Part shown: piece by piece, positions 13,001-23,512 of the stretch
Layout: each line of letters opens with the position of its first letter
How positions within the stretch are numbered: the first letter of the stretch is position 1
Origin: Maea johnstoni
Taxonomy: Eukaryota; Annelida; Polychaeta; Spionida; Magelonidae
Length of the DNA: 64,000 nt
Direction of reading: 5' to 3'
Assembly: GCA_963942565.1 (NCBI GenBank)
Contig: OZ012685.1
Span: forward strand, 45,911,139-45,975,138
Made by a program: the position numbers and the translations under genes
The notes under the pieces: model-generated
Told to the model about the DNA's origin: nothing
The model's database searches: none
The model's input: only the letters and a program-made list of their open reading frames with translations

Positions 13001-16000
13001 TTTTTCATTCTGAAATTTGAAGACATCGACCTATTCACTCTCTGGAAGTTGCCATCTGTATCAATAATACTTATGACAATAACTCAGATATCCAAAAATA
13101 TATTACAAAATATCTGAAGTAGTATTGTCAGTAGTATTTGACTACCATTTCTCCTTCAAATATGTCTCTAACTATGCTTTAGCTTTAAAGATATCAATTT
13201 TAGCTAGAGCAAGCATTCATGGGAGTAATGTTTCACACTCTTTGTAAGGTAACTAACATGTGTTTTTGTATAGTGATGTTTTCATTATACTTTGTAGTTT
13301 TTATAACATTCTCCATTCTGAAGTTCTTAAATGTAACATCTATTTTTCAGGAAGTCGGCGTGTGTTTGGCACAGTGATTGAGAAGAAGGTTGTAATTCTT
13401 ATTGACACCTCTGGCTCAATGGAGCAGTTTATGGAGGAGCTGCGTAAGGAACTGGCCTCTCTCATCTGGGAACAGCTTCATGTGCACAAAATACACTTCA
13501 ATCTGGTGCGCTTCTCCAAGGAGTGTGAGACATGGCGGAATGAGATCATGGCGCCGACTGAGGAGAATTGCCACGATGCTGTCAGGTGGATCTCCGGCTT
13601 CGCAGCCTCGGGAAACACATGCACACTAGAGGCACTGGATGTAAGACACACAAGTTTTCAGTTATAAAAAAAAATTAATTAAAATTTATTTCTTTTTTAA
13701 TTTAAAAAAAGTTTTCAGTTATCATTGTAATTATCGTTCTAAATTGTCAGACCATGTGTACACTTCCGATGAAAATGAGGTCATATGAACCCTTCCATGT
13801 CTGCTTAAAAATGTTAGACTACTTTCCTGATATTAAATCATTTGATTTCCCTTGATAGAGTGAAAATTTGAGCATTGGTTTAATTCATTTTCTCTCGTAC
13901 AGCAGGCATTTGAGCACTGATATCTCTTGCTTTCTCTTGCATAATGAGCATTTGAGTACTGTAGAACACATATATGACGCGTGTCCCAAATATAGCGAAT
14001 TGGGGAGTTTTCGCATCATAGCATATCTTTATGTTAGCGACGGTAGCCGCTGCTGACAGCGCCAGTACAGTATGAAAAAAGTACAGCGTTTTTATATATA
14101 GTGAAGCGGAACCACACGCTTTGTACGCTATATATAAACAGACGCTAACATTGTGTGTTCTTCAGTATTATTATATTCTGTTTGTCTTGAGCATTGATAT
14201 TGTGTCTTCTCTCTGAACAGCGAGCGTTTGAGCATGGTGATCTGGAGGCTGTGTACCTGCTGACGGACGGTAAGCCTGATAACAGCACCAGTATGGTCCT
14301 GAGGGAGGTGGCTCAGATGAACTCCGACAGACAGGTCGCTGTCAATACCATCTCATTCAACTGTATGGACAGGTAAGATACACTACTAGCATCTACTATC
14401 ACCCTGTTCTAGAGACCAAAAACAAGAAAAAATATAAATGGTGTATCCTTTACTACCAAAGTAAGTAACGTTTTTCTAAAATATCTGAATATTGACCAAA
14501 ATGTATTTTCAGAAATAAATGTATTGCCATCTGTGGCAACAGTTGAGGAATGAACTATTACGCGAGATAACATGTATTGAAGATGGTAGTGGGCAGGCTA
14601 TTCTTGATGCCCAATGTGATGTGTTGCTAGTTTTGCTGGGGAAACCAGTGGTGGGGTTTTCCGCTGATCAAATGTGCAGAGTATGGTACATTTCGATGGT
14701 GCACATCTCCAAAATGTACAAGGAGAGAATTTGTGAGGGTATAGGATAATCTGACTTTGCACTGTTGGATGGGTAAAACGGATGCTTGTCTAAAGGATGT
14801 TCTTATAGCTTAATTGATATTTATATGTCTTTTATGTAAACCCTTAAGGTTTCTCTGCCTAGTCTAATGGCACTCAGCCGGACCTCGTACTACAGACTTA
14901 ATCTGGTATTTAGATGGGCTACGCACTTAATGCACTGGTGTACCATGTTCCGTTGTTCTTCCCGATCTTTTGTATATTCATATTATTTGTATTGTATTTT
15001 TATACCAGAGCATAGTCAATAAATATACATACATACATTTGATTTTTTTTTTCTGAAACTTCCCAAAATAGTAATTGGAATCACAGCATTAAGAGTGACT
15101 TAGATGCAAACATTATACCTGTTTTACCTTTATTTACATAGCATTATGTGTCTCATTCTCTTTTCCTCTGTCGCAGCACTGCTAATAATTTCCTGAAGCT
15201 TCTGGCGCAGCAGACCAGCGGTCGATATCACCGCATTCACAGCGACTTTGATGCTCATAAGTTTGCACACAAACTACTTACTGAAGGATTCAATGACCAC
15301 CAGGTGAGTCTTATATGCCAGCAGCAAAAAAGGCCATATTCTGGCAATGATAAAAGCTTATCTAAAGCAACTGGAGAACCTTTGATCAGAACAGAGCCAT
15401 ATAAGTGCAGATTTATTCCAAAATTATTTTCTTATAAACCAAGCCCTTACTTTTCAGTGATATATTTCTGACTATCCAAAAATATTGGAGAACTTTGAAT
15501 GCAACCGACAACTCTCCTTTAACTATTATATAAGTGTATGCTTATTTCAAAATTATTTTTATGGAACCAACACATTATTATTTTGATATCTTTTTAAAAA
15601 AACTGAAAACTCTCCTCACAATTGTATGCAAATGTATGCATTCTTCCTTATCTAATTTCAAATCAGCTTCCGAGACAATAACTATTATCATATCATATAG
15701 CCTAGAGTTCTGATGTTTCATTCCAGCATCCACACCTGCCAGACTTTGAAGGGGATGACCTTAGAAGACTGGGATCAGAAATTGCCCTTGCTCGGAGGTA
15801 CCTGACTCAAGCGAGAGCCTATAGGTAAGCTCATTACTGGCCCCATACGCTGAGATGATTTATCTAGGACAATAGGAATAGCTGCCTCCTGAGCCAGCCT
15901 AGCTTTAGAAAAAGTGGAGACATGCACAAAGTGACAAAATATACACCTAAGCTAAGTTGAATGTTTGATAAACCTTTCATATGCAGTCATAATATAAGGG

Positions 16001-16498
16001 GTACATAAGTATTAATCATAAAAATGCTGTGCACAGCTGGCTGCTATGTGGCACCATTTTTATAAAGCTGAATGCATATTGATAAAAATATTAAATGATA
16101 ATTTGATAAAAGAATTCAGCATTTTTTTCTTCTCTGAATTGAAGTTTTCCTTGACGATTAAACTAAGAGCAAACCTAAGATGTTTTTCTTTTGTTTTTGT
16201 TTTTAATCAAAAGAGACACTTTTACTCACTCAAAAAGATTGTGACCTACCTTGCATTGCTAAAATTCCAAGTTCTTCCAAAATGGTTGTAATTGTGAGAT
16301 TAATCAACCAACATCATTATATGACTTTTCTGTAATTATTCACACGATGAATTAATTCTATTTTATAGGGATATGTACAATGAGAAGAACAATAGCACCG
16401 TGACAACAGGGGATTCTGACGAGAGAGACAGTGGCATTGTCTCCACCAGGAACTACTCTAGCCCAAGACTCAACAGACCTAAATCTGCCTTCCGGTAG
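1056..16498 (+). CDS. VWA3A: VWA3A orthologue, C-terminal 901 aa in 18 exons (5' end outside window)
   Basis: Exons read with GT/AG borders and matching phases: 1056-1187, 3075-3213, 4360-4463, 5285-5460, 6131-6250, 6632-6706, 7188-7282, 7630-7991, 8457-8567, 9143-9236, 9840-9980, 10711-10927, 12121-12263, 13351-13640, 14221-14372, 15177-15303, 15727-15824, 16369-16498 (stop TAG). They sum to 2706 nt, 902 codons with the stop. The order of motifs (DWLKKHGLK, DLSVSN, YLFTSGIPDQ, VYHKYPEKK, LIDTSGSM, YLLTDGKPD, FEGDDLRRL) agrees with what I remember of human VWA3A (about 1184 aa), so roughly a quarter of the protein lies upstream. VWA3A has two VWA domains, which separates it from VWA3B. The family is expressed in tissues with motile cilia; its biochemical role is not settled. 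The first exon starts in phase 0, so at least one earlier coding exon exists. Confidence 0.92.
1116..2596 (+). repeat. 17-copy 87-bp tandem array containing a splice donor
   Basis: Unit of 87 bp (29 codons) repeated 17 times almost without change; the only variation I see is gccctc/gctctc in the middle (copies 1-17: C C T T T T C T T T C T C C T C C). Each unit holds the 3' part of VWA3A exon 1 plus the donor GAG|GTAAGTACG and the first bases of the intron. The array starts inside the exon and runs into the intron, so there are 17 identical donors, after 1187+87k up to 2579. The exon frame stays open through all units, so use of a later donor would add a multiple of 29 residues. Confidence 0.97.
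2815..3429 (+). repeat. Direct repeat of about 175 bp flanking VWA3A exon 2
   Basis: 2833-3003 and 3256-3429 are near-identical (both contain gcattgagggatctgtatgt and ctgtgtgctgcagaacaaaa), offset about 424 bp. Exon 2 (3075-3213) lies between them. This looks like a local tandem duplication of intron sequence, with only one exon copy now present. Confidence 0.85.
3671..3750. mobile_element. 80-bp TTAA-flanked MITE in VWA3A intron
   Basis: Ends TTAACCCTTATCC and GGATAAGGGTTAA are perfect inverted repeats, and the flanking TTAA is the insertion site type used by piggyBac elements. The centre contains another small palindrome, cacaacaattgttgtg. At 80 bp it is purely non-autonomous. Confidence 0.75.
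3859..4388 (+). repeat. 7-copy 75-bp tandem array containing a splice acceptor
   Basis: Unit of 75 bp with a pyrimidine tract, tctgtttcag and the first about 29 bases of VWA3A exon 3. Acceptor AGs fall at about 3905, 3980, 4055, 4130, 4205, 4280 and 4359; the last leads into the real exon. The last unit has a 4-bp insertion (extra tgta) before its acceptor. In the exon reading frame each upstream copy meets a TGA, so only the last acceptor gives a normal protein. A different frame is open throughout but has no support as protein. Confidence 0.95.
6131..7991 (+). other. VWA3A: First VWA domain of VWA3A (exons 5-8)
   Basis: Exons 5-8 encode about residues 184-401 of the visible protein. The first strand carries LVLMLDLSVSN, which supplies the DxSxS part of a metal-ion-dependent adhesion site. 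The later strand reads YLFTSGIPDQ, where the usual TDG aspartate is replaced (TSG), so metal binding by this domain may be weak; I recall human VWA3A also lacks that Asp. Exon 8 continues through GRFHWIRETGIIESDDI into a helical tail ending VKKKYDKP. Exon 8 (362 nt) is the longest exon and more GC-rich than the surrounding introns. Confidence 0.88.
7205..7345 (+). repeat. Donor-side duplication at VWA3A exon 7 with a 20-G run
   Basis: The exon words gcaggaacttcatgggtgca and gcagtgcatgccgtggt recur just past the donor, at 7292-7340, as gcaggaactttatggg...cagtatatgcagtggt. The two halves of the copy are now separated by a run of 20 G (7305-7324). This is a second, decayed donor-side repeat in the same gene. 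Confidence 0.7.
8031..8243 (+). mobile_element. TTAA-flanked MITE, family A, copy 1
   Basis: Starts aagccttccaatgctgaggc and ends gcagcataagggttaa. It shares its length (about 213 bp) and sequence with copies at 16506, 18019, 20381 (inverted), 25047 (inverted) and 43723 (inverted). Ends of the form TTAACCCTT...AAGGGTTAA suggest piggyBac-driven mobility; here the left TTAA has decayed. Confidence 0.75.
10206..10325. repeat. Inverted-repeat element in VWA3A intron
   Basis: Arms aatgtggtccggcctg (10213-10230) and caggccggaccacatt (10302-10319) face each other about 70 bp apart, with further partial pairing inward (gctatcca / tggatatc). This is probably a small MITE; no target duplication is clear. 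Confidence 0.55.
10474..10770 (+). repeat. Decayed acceptor-type tandem repeat before VWA3A exon 12
   Basis: The acceptor and first about 60 bases of exon 12 (from 10711) have two diverged copies upstream, at about 10474-10540 and 10541-10640. Shared words include aacagtat, catttctttcctttc, accacaagtaccctgag and gggagtgaagg. The middle copy keeps a weaker acceptor (tttcgag) at 10585. The layout resembles the array before exon 3, but older and shorter. Confidence 0.8.
11105..11418. mobile_element. hAT-type MITE with 8-bp target duplication
   Basis: Ends cagtgtcttagccaggat and ctggctaagaccatg are inverted repeats. The 8-bp sequence CTTATACC lies directly on both sides (11097-11104 and 11419-11426). 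An 8-bp duplication is typical of hAT transposons. Related copies lie at 27923-28225 and 31778-32063. Confidence 0.85.
12429..12658 (+). mobile_element. TTAA-flanked MITE, family B, copy 1
   Basis: Starts TTAACCCATTCATGCC and ends ggtatgaaagggTTAA. The inner part (atacttttggttataac, atctctcctttgaatatttt) recurs at 13026, 17060 and 18466. The ends resemble family A but the interior differs. Confidence 0.7.
13026..13222 (+). mobile_element. Diverged family B MITE remnant
   Basis: Interior words such as aataatacttatgacaataac and ttctccttcaaatat match the family B copies, but the TTAA ends are lost. It lies in the intron before the second VWA domain. Confidence 0.5.
13962..14161. repeat. Possible small TIR element in VWA3A intron
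   Basis: The stretch begins agaacaca and ends tgtgttct, and has paired inner words (atgttagcg / cgctaacat; atatagcg / cgctatat). It is more GC-rich than the surrounding intron. No clear target-site duplication was found. Confidence 0.4.
14517..15040 (+). mobile_element. 3' fragment of a non-LTR retrotransposon (LINE)
   Basis: An open frame ending at 14747 reads LWQQLRNELLREI ... VWYISMVHISKMYKERI, which resembles the C-terminal end of CR1/L2-like LINE proteins. It is followed by about 270 bp of 3' UTR ending in aataaatatacatacataca, a tandem tail typical of such LINEs. Only the 3' end is present, as expected for 5'-truncated insertion, and it is in the sense direction of VWA3A. Confidence 0.65.
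15727..16498 (+). other. VWA3A: VWA3A C-terminal tail (exons 17-18) and stop
   Basis: Exon 17 encodes LPDFEGDDLRRLGSEIALAR, which matches the conserved C-terminal stretch of VWA3A. Exon 18 encodes a polar, low-complexity tail ending SPRLNRPKSAFR and stop TAG at 16496-16498. A TTAA-flanked MITE begins 7 bp after the stop, so the 3' UTR must include or end within that element unless it is very short. I saw no clear AATAAA close behind the stop. Confidence 0.85.
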
Positions 16499-16505
16499 TA
16501 GCAAT

Positions 16506-16721
16506 TTAACCCTTTCAATGCTGAGAATATTTTTTCCTAAGGCACTAGAACTCCAATATCTTTGAAAATTATCTAAACCCTATCATCTTGGTATTCATTG
16601 GATAGCTCTCATCGAGTACTCTCAGATGAGTACCCATATGCCAGGGGTTCGGTCATTTTTTTTAGCTTTTTTCACATTATTTTGTATGGATCAAATTAGC
16701 CACTAGCAGCATAAGGGTTAA
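16506..16721 (+). mobile_element. TTAA-flanked MITE, family A, copy 2, beside the VWA3A stop
   Basis: TTAACCCTTTCAATGCTGAG ... agcagcataagggTTAA, with TTAA on both ends. It begins 7 bp after the VWA3A stop codon, so it probably forms part of the transcript's 3' UTR. Confidence 0.8.
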
Positions 16722-17059
16722 AATGTTTCCTGTGCATGGTACTAAGTGAAAATCAGCTTGACAAGCTTGATCCTAGTCCAATTCAAGGCAGAATACTCAT
16801 CTTCTAATAGTGTAGCCACATACTGAACTGGAGTCGTGCTGTATTTTCATTTTAAAGTCAGTTTCACTTGTGATTTTTTTTTTGTTTAATATTTACAAAT
16901 GAGATCACATCTTTTCAAGCCAGAAACTAGTGAAACTAGTGATGATCAACTATTTCTGCCCTGTATAAAATGTTTTTAAGAGAAGGGAACTTTGATTCCA
17001 AACAGATGACAGATTTTTCTAATTTGTACACACACACTGGGAGGACAAAATGGTGTATA

Positions 17060-17288
17060 TTAACCCATTCACACTTAGAGCGGCCAAAACAGGCCTGACA
17101 ATTTTGATAATATTTCTCAAACAATAGCATTTTTTGGAGAATATTTGAAGGAGAAATCTTAATCAGATGCATATCAACAACTCTCCTTCAAATATTTTGT
17201 GAACTTTTGCTTCATTCCAAAGTTATTTTCAAAAGTATGAGAGTAGCAGATGATACTTTCTAGAAGAACTCTGAGTGTGAATGGGTTA
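17060..17288 (+). mobile_element. TTAA-flanked MITE, family B, copy 2
   Basis: Begins ttaacccattcacacttag and ends agtgtgaatgggttag; the inverted ends pair over about 16 bp. The interior matches other family B copies. Confidence 0.7.
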
Positions 17289-17462
17289 GAACCTGTGTAG
17301 GCTGAATGCCTATGAGCCAAGATAAAGCATTCAGGTTCTGGAGGTTCTTATTTGAGCCAAGCGAAACGATAAACTGAGCACACAGGTAACAGATTATAAA
17401 GAAAACAAGTACATAATTGCAAGAGGAAATTAAACAATGGTTAGTTGTCTTTATACCAACTA

Positions 17463-17626
17463 CAGGAGAACTTGGATATGACAGACTCAAAAATTGGTCC
17501 GTCATATGCAAAATCTGTGGTATACGTGTGACAAATACTTGATATGCATCGGACTGGGACCAAGCATATCGTCCGTCATATGCAAAATTCTGTCGTACAG
17601 TGGTCCGTCATATCCAAGTTCACCTG
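17463..17626. mobile_element. Pogo/Tigger-like MITE, copy 1
   Basis: Ends caggagaacttggatatgac and gtcatatccaagttcacctg are inverted repeats, flanked by TA on both sides. CAG...CTG ends with a TA duplication fit the pogo branch of Tc1/mariner. Internal words ggtccgtcatatgcaaaat recur in the copies at 26339 and 57517. Confidence 0.8.
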
Positions 17627-18018
17627 TACTATCTTTACTAATTGTCTTAGCTTATATAATATAATGCAGATCACGTTATGTAAAATCAAATTTTATATTG
17701 TGATTTTAACCTTCTTTCTTTCAACATAAAGAGTTGATTACTTTGAATAGAACTTTGAAGAAAAACTTTTTGAAAAGAATTTACTATTTACCAGTGAATG
17801 CACATGCTATGTAGGATTATGTATTTGTTGTAAAAATTATATGTATTTATATCAGGATTCTTTTACTGGTACTCAACGTTCTGCTTTTTATGGCTGAACA
17901 GGATATGTTGTTGCATAGAAAGCACCCTACTGTGATAGAATATACAACCTGTATTAATTTGATATATATTGTGTATTCAATGTAGAAGTATTTCTGTATG
18001 TGTATATAGATCATGCTT

Positions 18019-18231
18019 TTAACCCTTCCAATGCTGAGGCTACTTTCGTCCGAAGCACAAGGATGCAAAGATTTTTGAAAATCATCTAAACCCTGTCATG
18101 TTGGTATTCATTGGAAAGCTCCTGCTGAGCACTCTCAGATAAGTACCCCTATGCCAGGGTTTCAGTCATTTTTCAGGTTTTTAGCATCATTTTGTATTGG
18201 TCAAATTAGCCACCAGCAGCATAAGGGTTAA
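18019..18231 (+). mobile_element. TTAA-flanked MITE, family A, copy 3
   Basis: TTAACCCTTCCAATGCTGAG ... cagcagcataagggTTAA. It has perfect TTAA on both ends and is the cleanest family A copy, so it serves as the reference for the family. Confidence 0.85.
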
Positions 18232-18465
18232 CTGCATAAGCAAAAATATGAAAGTGAAAGTTTGTATATAAAATCTGGAATTGATTTGGATTTTTTTTCA
18301 TTCTACATGAGATTTCGTCCCTGACCTAATTAGCTGTATAATACTACCTTTTAACATGGCATCTTTAATATTTTGCTCTCCATTTGATGATTTTTCAAAC
18401 ATGTTTTCTTGAATTTTAAAAGAAAATATTTTTTTGCTTTTCTTGAGTGTATGTCCATTGTAAAT

Positions 18466-18676
18466 AAACCCATTAATGCATATGAGTTCCTCCAGAAATT
18501 GTCGTCTGGATCTATGATACTTTTGACAATAACTTAAGAATTGAAAATGATTGTAGAAAATATTTCAAGGAGAGTTTTTGGCACTGTTCTGATTAACATT
18601 TCCCCTTCAAATATTTTCCTAGATTTCACCAATTATGCCAGGCTGCTTTTGGCCACTGCGAGCATTAATGGTTTAA
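18466..18676 (+). mobile_element. TTAA-type MITE, family B, diverged copy
   Basis: Begins ataaacccattaatgcatat and ends gcattaatggtttaa; the interior (gatacttttgacaataactt) matches family B. The terminal TTAA is mutated on the left. Confidence 0.6.
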
Positions 18677-19470
18677 GAACATGCAACAAAGATAATGCAA
18701 ATTTTGTTGAATGGCAATATCTGCCATTCTCAGATGTGATTGGGGGAGGAAACCAATTATAAAGAGTACCAGTGTACCTGACTGAGCTGCCTCAATTCAC
18801 CAATAGCTATCTAAAGCGTGAAGACACAGCAAGCAGGCAGCAATCAATGCATACGGCTTGGCTAGGGGCAGTACGTCATATGTGATTATACAAGATAACA
18901 ATGGGGACCATTTCTCCCCTTCATGCTATGTAGTAAGCTTCTGTCCTGATTGTCTAGAAAAAAATATACTGATTATGTGAAAAATTGGTTTAACTGCACT
19001 CATAAACTGATGTCAAAGTTGTATATTAGGATATTAGAATTTGATATTGTAAAGGGAATTTTTATTTGTCATGAATTTCTCGAACATTTTGGTTGTTGTT
19101 CATTGAGATATTGAATAAGATGAAGTCTTTATCAATATGCTAAGTCTATCATGGTTATCTTGTTATCATGTTTGATTGGAAAGATGTTATTTTAGAATCA
19201 ATTTTACAGCTTAGATTTACACATTTGGAGCAAGGTTTAGGAAACGAGTGCAACTGAAATGTTTGATGTATGGTAAATATAATGGAGTACAAACAGATCG
19301 AAACTTTTTGAGGCATTTGTACTAGCCCTACGCAATTTGTCATTAGCTCGACTATGAATAATTATATTAGAAAACTATTAACTTTTAAACAATAGATATA
19401 TGATGAATATAGAAAAATTTCTGAGAATTTTACTTTCCTTTATTGGTAAAACATAGCTATTAATATTCCA
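18677..19470. other. Intergenic stretch without recognised feature
   Basis: AT-rich sequence with no coding signal or repeat that I could recognise. Confidence 0.5.
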
Positions 19471-19817
19471 CAGGCCTCAACGCTAACTCAAAATGACACT
19501 GGCCCTGAAGGACCAGTAACACCTAGCATCTGCTGACTGCTGGTCCTGCAAAAAATTTACTGGTCCTACATTTTTTCTTTAACATAAAAAGAAAGAACAT
19601 TGCATGAAATTCACCACATTTATCTTAGAAGATTTTATCTTCATTTATTTCAAGAACATTTTGGGGCATTCTCGGGGGGAAACGTTTTAACAAGAATGTC
19701 TCCAAATGTTTACTGGGCCTGTAGGACCAGTTGAGGTATTTTTTTACTGGCCCGAAGCTGTTTTTGGGAATTTTTACTGGCCTGGGGCCATAGGTTCACC
19801 CTTAACGTCGAGCCCTG
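19471..19817 (+). mobile_element. MITE with 5-bp target duplication, copy 1
   Basis: Ends caggcctcaacgctaac and cgtcgagccctg are imperfect inverted repeats, flanked by TTCCA on both sides. The interior is rich in actggtcct/aggaccagt motifs. A second copy in the opposite direction lies at 29688-29999 with CAAAC on both sides, which supports a 5-bp duplication. The superfamily is uncertain; hAT-like is possible. Confidence 0.7.
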
Positions 19818-20380
19818 TTCCATAAGCTGGGACCTGTTGCTAGCCTTCTAGGAATTCAACATAATTAGTGTCATTATCAGACGCTGTATAGGATGTTGTA
19901 ACATAATGCTATATGAAACAAATAAACTATTTATCTGATATTCAATGTTTATTGTCATTTCACTTCAAAACAAGCAAAGAACAAAGCAACAGAATACATA
20001 ACAATCTCTTAAAATATTGTGCACTCCTTCCCTCTTACCAACTTGGATCTTTATTTATCAAAGCACCAATTAGTCAACAAGCGTCAAAAGTGCTATGTTG
20101 TGTTAAACGATCCATACCTGTAGCTCAAATGGGCTACACTACTTTGTAGAAATCATCCTGACGAAAGTTACTTTTGAAAAAGTATCTGATGGGAAACAAT
20201 AATAAGACCCCACCCCACAACCATCTTTCAAACATCTTATGAATTCATGTTTTTTCCAGAGTTATTCTCATATGGTCAACATCAAGACAATGTGACAGGG
20301 ACTCCAGGCTTCAAAAGGTTATATACTTTTTCAAGATTTGTTCTTTGGGGCTTAGACCATCCTTAAAACCCATACCCCAT

Positions 20381-20591
20381 TATCCCTAATGCTGCTGGTG
20401 GCCAATTTAGCCAACACAAAAAGATGCGAAAAAGCTGAAAAATGGCTGAAACCCAGGCAAATGGGTACTCATCTGAGAGTACTCAGTGAGAGCTATCCAA
20501 TGAATACCAACATGACATCATTTAGGCGGTAATCAAAAATCTTTGCATCTTAGTGTTTTGGGAGAAAGTAGCTTCAGCATGAGAAGGGTTA
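20381..20591 (-). mobile_element. TTAA-flanked MITE, family A, copy 4 (inverted)
   Basis: Reverse complement of the family A reference: begins ccctaatgctgctggtggcc and ends gcatgagaagggtta. The left TTAA is lost. Confidence 0.7.
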
Positions 20592-20717
20592 AAGAGAATT
20601 GACATTTTGACAGATGCCACATGTTACTTCAGCAATAACTAACCCTACCACTCTGAAGTAGTACCAGTCTGTATACATCTTGAGCATACCAAAGTCTAAA
20701 AAGGTGTGTTACAATTA

Positions 20718-20933
20718 GGCCTAAAAAAAGAAATAGTTTGTTTCCTGTAACGGTCCGAAAAAAAAAGGGTAAGTAGGTCGGTAAAAAAAAAAATTGGTCA
20801 AAAATGTGTGTTTTATGCATGTTTTAGGTTGATTGGAAGTTGGGAAGGCGGAAAAAACTTAAGGGTAGGGATTTTTTTGAATAAAAACTTGTTAGGGTAG
20901 GGTTACAGGAAACAAACAACATTTTTTTAGGCC
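20718..20933. mobile_element. MITE with TTA target duplication (PIF/Harbinger-like), copy 1
   Basis: Ends ggcctaaaaaaagaaa...gtttgtttcctgtaac and gttacaggaaacaaac...tttttttaggcc form about 35-bp TIRs. TTA lies directly on both sides. A 3-bp TWA duplication is typical of PIF/Harbinger. A second full copy is at 32504-32738 and a fragment at 43497-43616. Confidence 0.8.
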
Positions 20934-20936
20934 TTA

Positions 20937-22113
20937 GGCATCAACTGATTCACTGGAATACTCTCTTTTTCTGTAAAACATCTCATTGCTCTTGGTATTT
21001 CCTGCAATATTTAAAAATCCTTGAGATCTATAACCAGTAAAAGAATGATAAACTGTCAAGGTTATTGCAACCTTGATTAGACTCCTGCCTAACGCTGCAT
21101 TAAGGTGATGGGTACCATTGCAAGACGGTTAAAAGCCCTGTCCCAAAACACACCTCAACGCAGCATAATCCTATAACTAGGTGTATCTCCAGGATCCTGA
21201 GTGTTATCAGGTAGAGAATATCATCGCCACCTGTCATTATTCAATCCATAATCAGTTTTATTTCAAAATTTACAACTTTTTTTTCAAATGACATATTCTC
21301 ATTAATTACGCAGGTGATGGTTACATAAAACAGAATATGGATTGAATAATGACAGTGCAGATATAACAGAATGACATGATATTACGATGATACTCCCTAC
21401 AAATTATACCAGTCTAATTTGAGTTAGGATAGATACAGTTGATAATTCATTGCACCATGAACTTGATGCAATACCCGTGTAATGGTTTATTTATTTCTCA
21501 ACTACTTCAAAATACTTTTGACAACATAATTGCCAGAGTTAAATTCAGTTGCAATTAAGTTCTTTGCATTCTATATCTCTAAGAGAAAGTTTGTTGCCAA
21601 TAAATACCCATCAGAGAATATTTATTTATAACTCATGAAAACTACAGGAACAAGAGAGAACGACGCCCGGCGTCCGTAAGAGAGGTTATCGCTGTTTAAA
21701 TAGTTTTTTTTTGTTGCGGCAATTGGTTGAGCATCCTAAGCTGTACATAGCAATAGCTACCTTGTGTGTGTGCCTGCAGTAAGCCCTTCTTGTCTGTATC
21801 AATTATGAATAAGTCATGATTGAGGCAGCTTTTGGACCTAAACTCTTGCTGAAAACTAATCAGGAAATTGCTGTTTTGGACAGATATTACTGAAATGCTG
21901 GCTAAGACCCTGCTTCTGGGCAAGTAGAAACCATTACTTATTTGCCTTTCCTGCAAGTTGAAATTCCAAAATCCTATTATGATGAAATTAGTAAGTACAC
22001 AAAATGCAACTGAAAATATGAATATACCCTTGAACATCGATTTGCTTTATCAAGATTTAAAAGCGGCCTCAGCCTCAGGCAAGTTGAATTTTTTGCAGGA
22101 CAGGTAATATCTA
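20937..22113. other. Intergenic stretch between two transposons
   Basis: No gene seen. 21240-21345 holds an inverted repeat: attattcaatccata near 21236 against ggattgaataatgacag near 21339. Near 21870-21912 is a fragment of the 'gctaagaccctg' hAT-type MITE family. Confidence 0.5.
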
Positions 22114-22121
22114 GTATTGAC

Positions 22122-23512
22122 CAGGGTTGGGGTAATTTGTAATATAAAAATTAATAGTAATTAGCAATTTTTCAATGTAATAGAAAGTAATCAATTACTT
22201 AGTGGCTTAACTATTACTGTAATAGGTAATAGTAATTAACTAGTCCTAAAAGTAACTGTAATTTCATATTTCTTTCTATTACATCTGTCAAGTTATCACA
22301 AGGTATGCATCTGCTATGGGATGCTCAGAGGCAAGCAGGAACTGGATATGTACATGTAGTGCATATGTACACACTCTTCACATTGAGACTAATTGCTCAA
22401 CTGCCACAATATCATGAAGATTATCTGCAATACACAGATGTCACGTCTGCACTAGATTATATGTGGACAGGGGTCATGGATATGGAAACAGTGAAACAGG
22501 ATGCAAATCTATTGTGTTGTTTAACTGGAGGAGACATGCTGAACCCTTAGAAGACCAACACATGGAATGGAAACCAGCCGGTCAACCTGAACATGCTAGC
22601 CTCAACCAGTGTCAATTAATAGTCGCTAATAGGTGCTCTGGGCACCACCAGCAGGTGGTGGAGATAAGGTTTCTCTGTAATGTAATCGATGCGGTAGCCC
22701 TGATTGGTCCTTGTTCCCACGTGACCTCGTGCTGCTGCCTTATCTGCTAGTCCTGTCATGAGGCTAGCATGTAACTATAGGGCATATAGTAATTGGTCTC
22801 TCGTTACATATCCATTCTTTTCTTAATCCAAGGCTGAACCTAAGTGAAATCCAATCAGCTTGAAAACAGACACCCCCTTTTGAAAACAGACCCATGATTC
22901 TCAGTGGATCAGTATGTCCAAGAGATGTTCCACTGTGCAATGACTTAAAGCTGGTGACATGTCTAACCATCTTTGAAATCCCATGTCCCAATTTGGAACT
23001 ACCTGGCCATACCAGCATACTGCAGTAGAGGGGATATTTAGTATTGCTTGGAACAGTGGGAAGATTTTCTGCCCTGACCGCTGTAACATGAAGGACAGTG
23101 CCTTTGAGAAACCAATGTTCTTAACCGTTATGCTGCTGGCAACTAATATTGGAAAATAGTGTACTTTAAGATCAGAAGAATCAGACTACTTAATCTGACA
23201 AGTTCTATAGCAGGACTATCAGAAAAAAGGCTGCTATCCATGCCAGTTATGAGATCTATACATAAAATACTGTTATGGATGGAGTGTATTCATAAATCAT
23301 ATAATGGAATAGTCAAATCATTAAACCCAGTAAGCTTTGTTCCATCTATTGAAAAGAAATTTGTAATGTAATCAATTAATTTTTTAAATGTAATAGTAAT
23401 TGTAATTGCTGGATCTAAAAAATGGTGTAATAGTAATAGTAATATAATTGCAAAATACTGAAGTAATAGTAATATAATTGATTACTTATTAAAGTAATTG
23501 ACCCCAACCCTG
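22122..23512. mobile_element. hAT-type DNA transposon remnant, 1.39 kb, with 8-bp target duplication
   Basis: TIRs cagggttggggtaattt and aagtaattgaccccaaccctg; the flanking 8-bp repeat GTATTGAC (22114-22121 and 23513-23520) is exact. Subterminal regions are made of aatagtaat-type repeats on both sides. No long transposase frame is left. A minus-strand frame at 22901-23089 contains LFQAILNIPSTAV, which weakly recalls a hAT C-terminal segment. A segment at about 22550-22760 is shared in inverted form with 40960-41190, so another repeat seems nested inside. Confidence 0.85.

Larger units (their letters stand above)
13351..15303 (+). other. VWA3A: Second VWA domain of VWA3A (exons 14-16)
   Basis: Exon 14 encodes FGTVIEKKVVILIDTSGSM, a canonical DxSxS MIDAS strand, then a full Rossmann half. 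Exon 15 encodes AVYLLTDGKPD with the TDG aspartate kept, so unlike the first domain this one has the MIDAS residues I can check. Exon 16 gives LLAQQTSGRYHRIHSDFDAHK. Together they cover about residues 645-826 of the visible protein. The intron between exons 15 and 16 carries a LINE 3' fragment. Confidence 0.9.
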
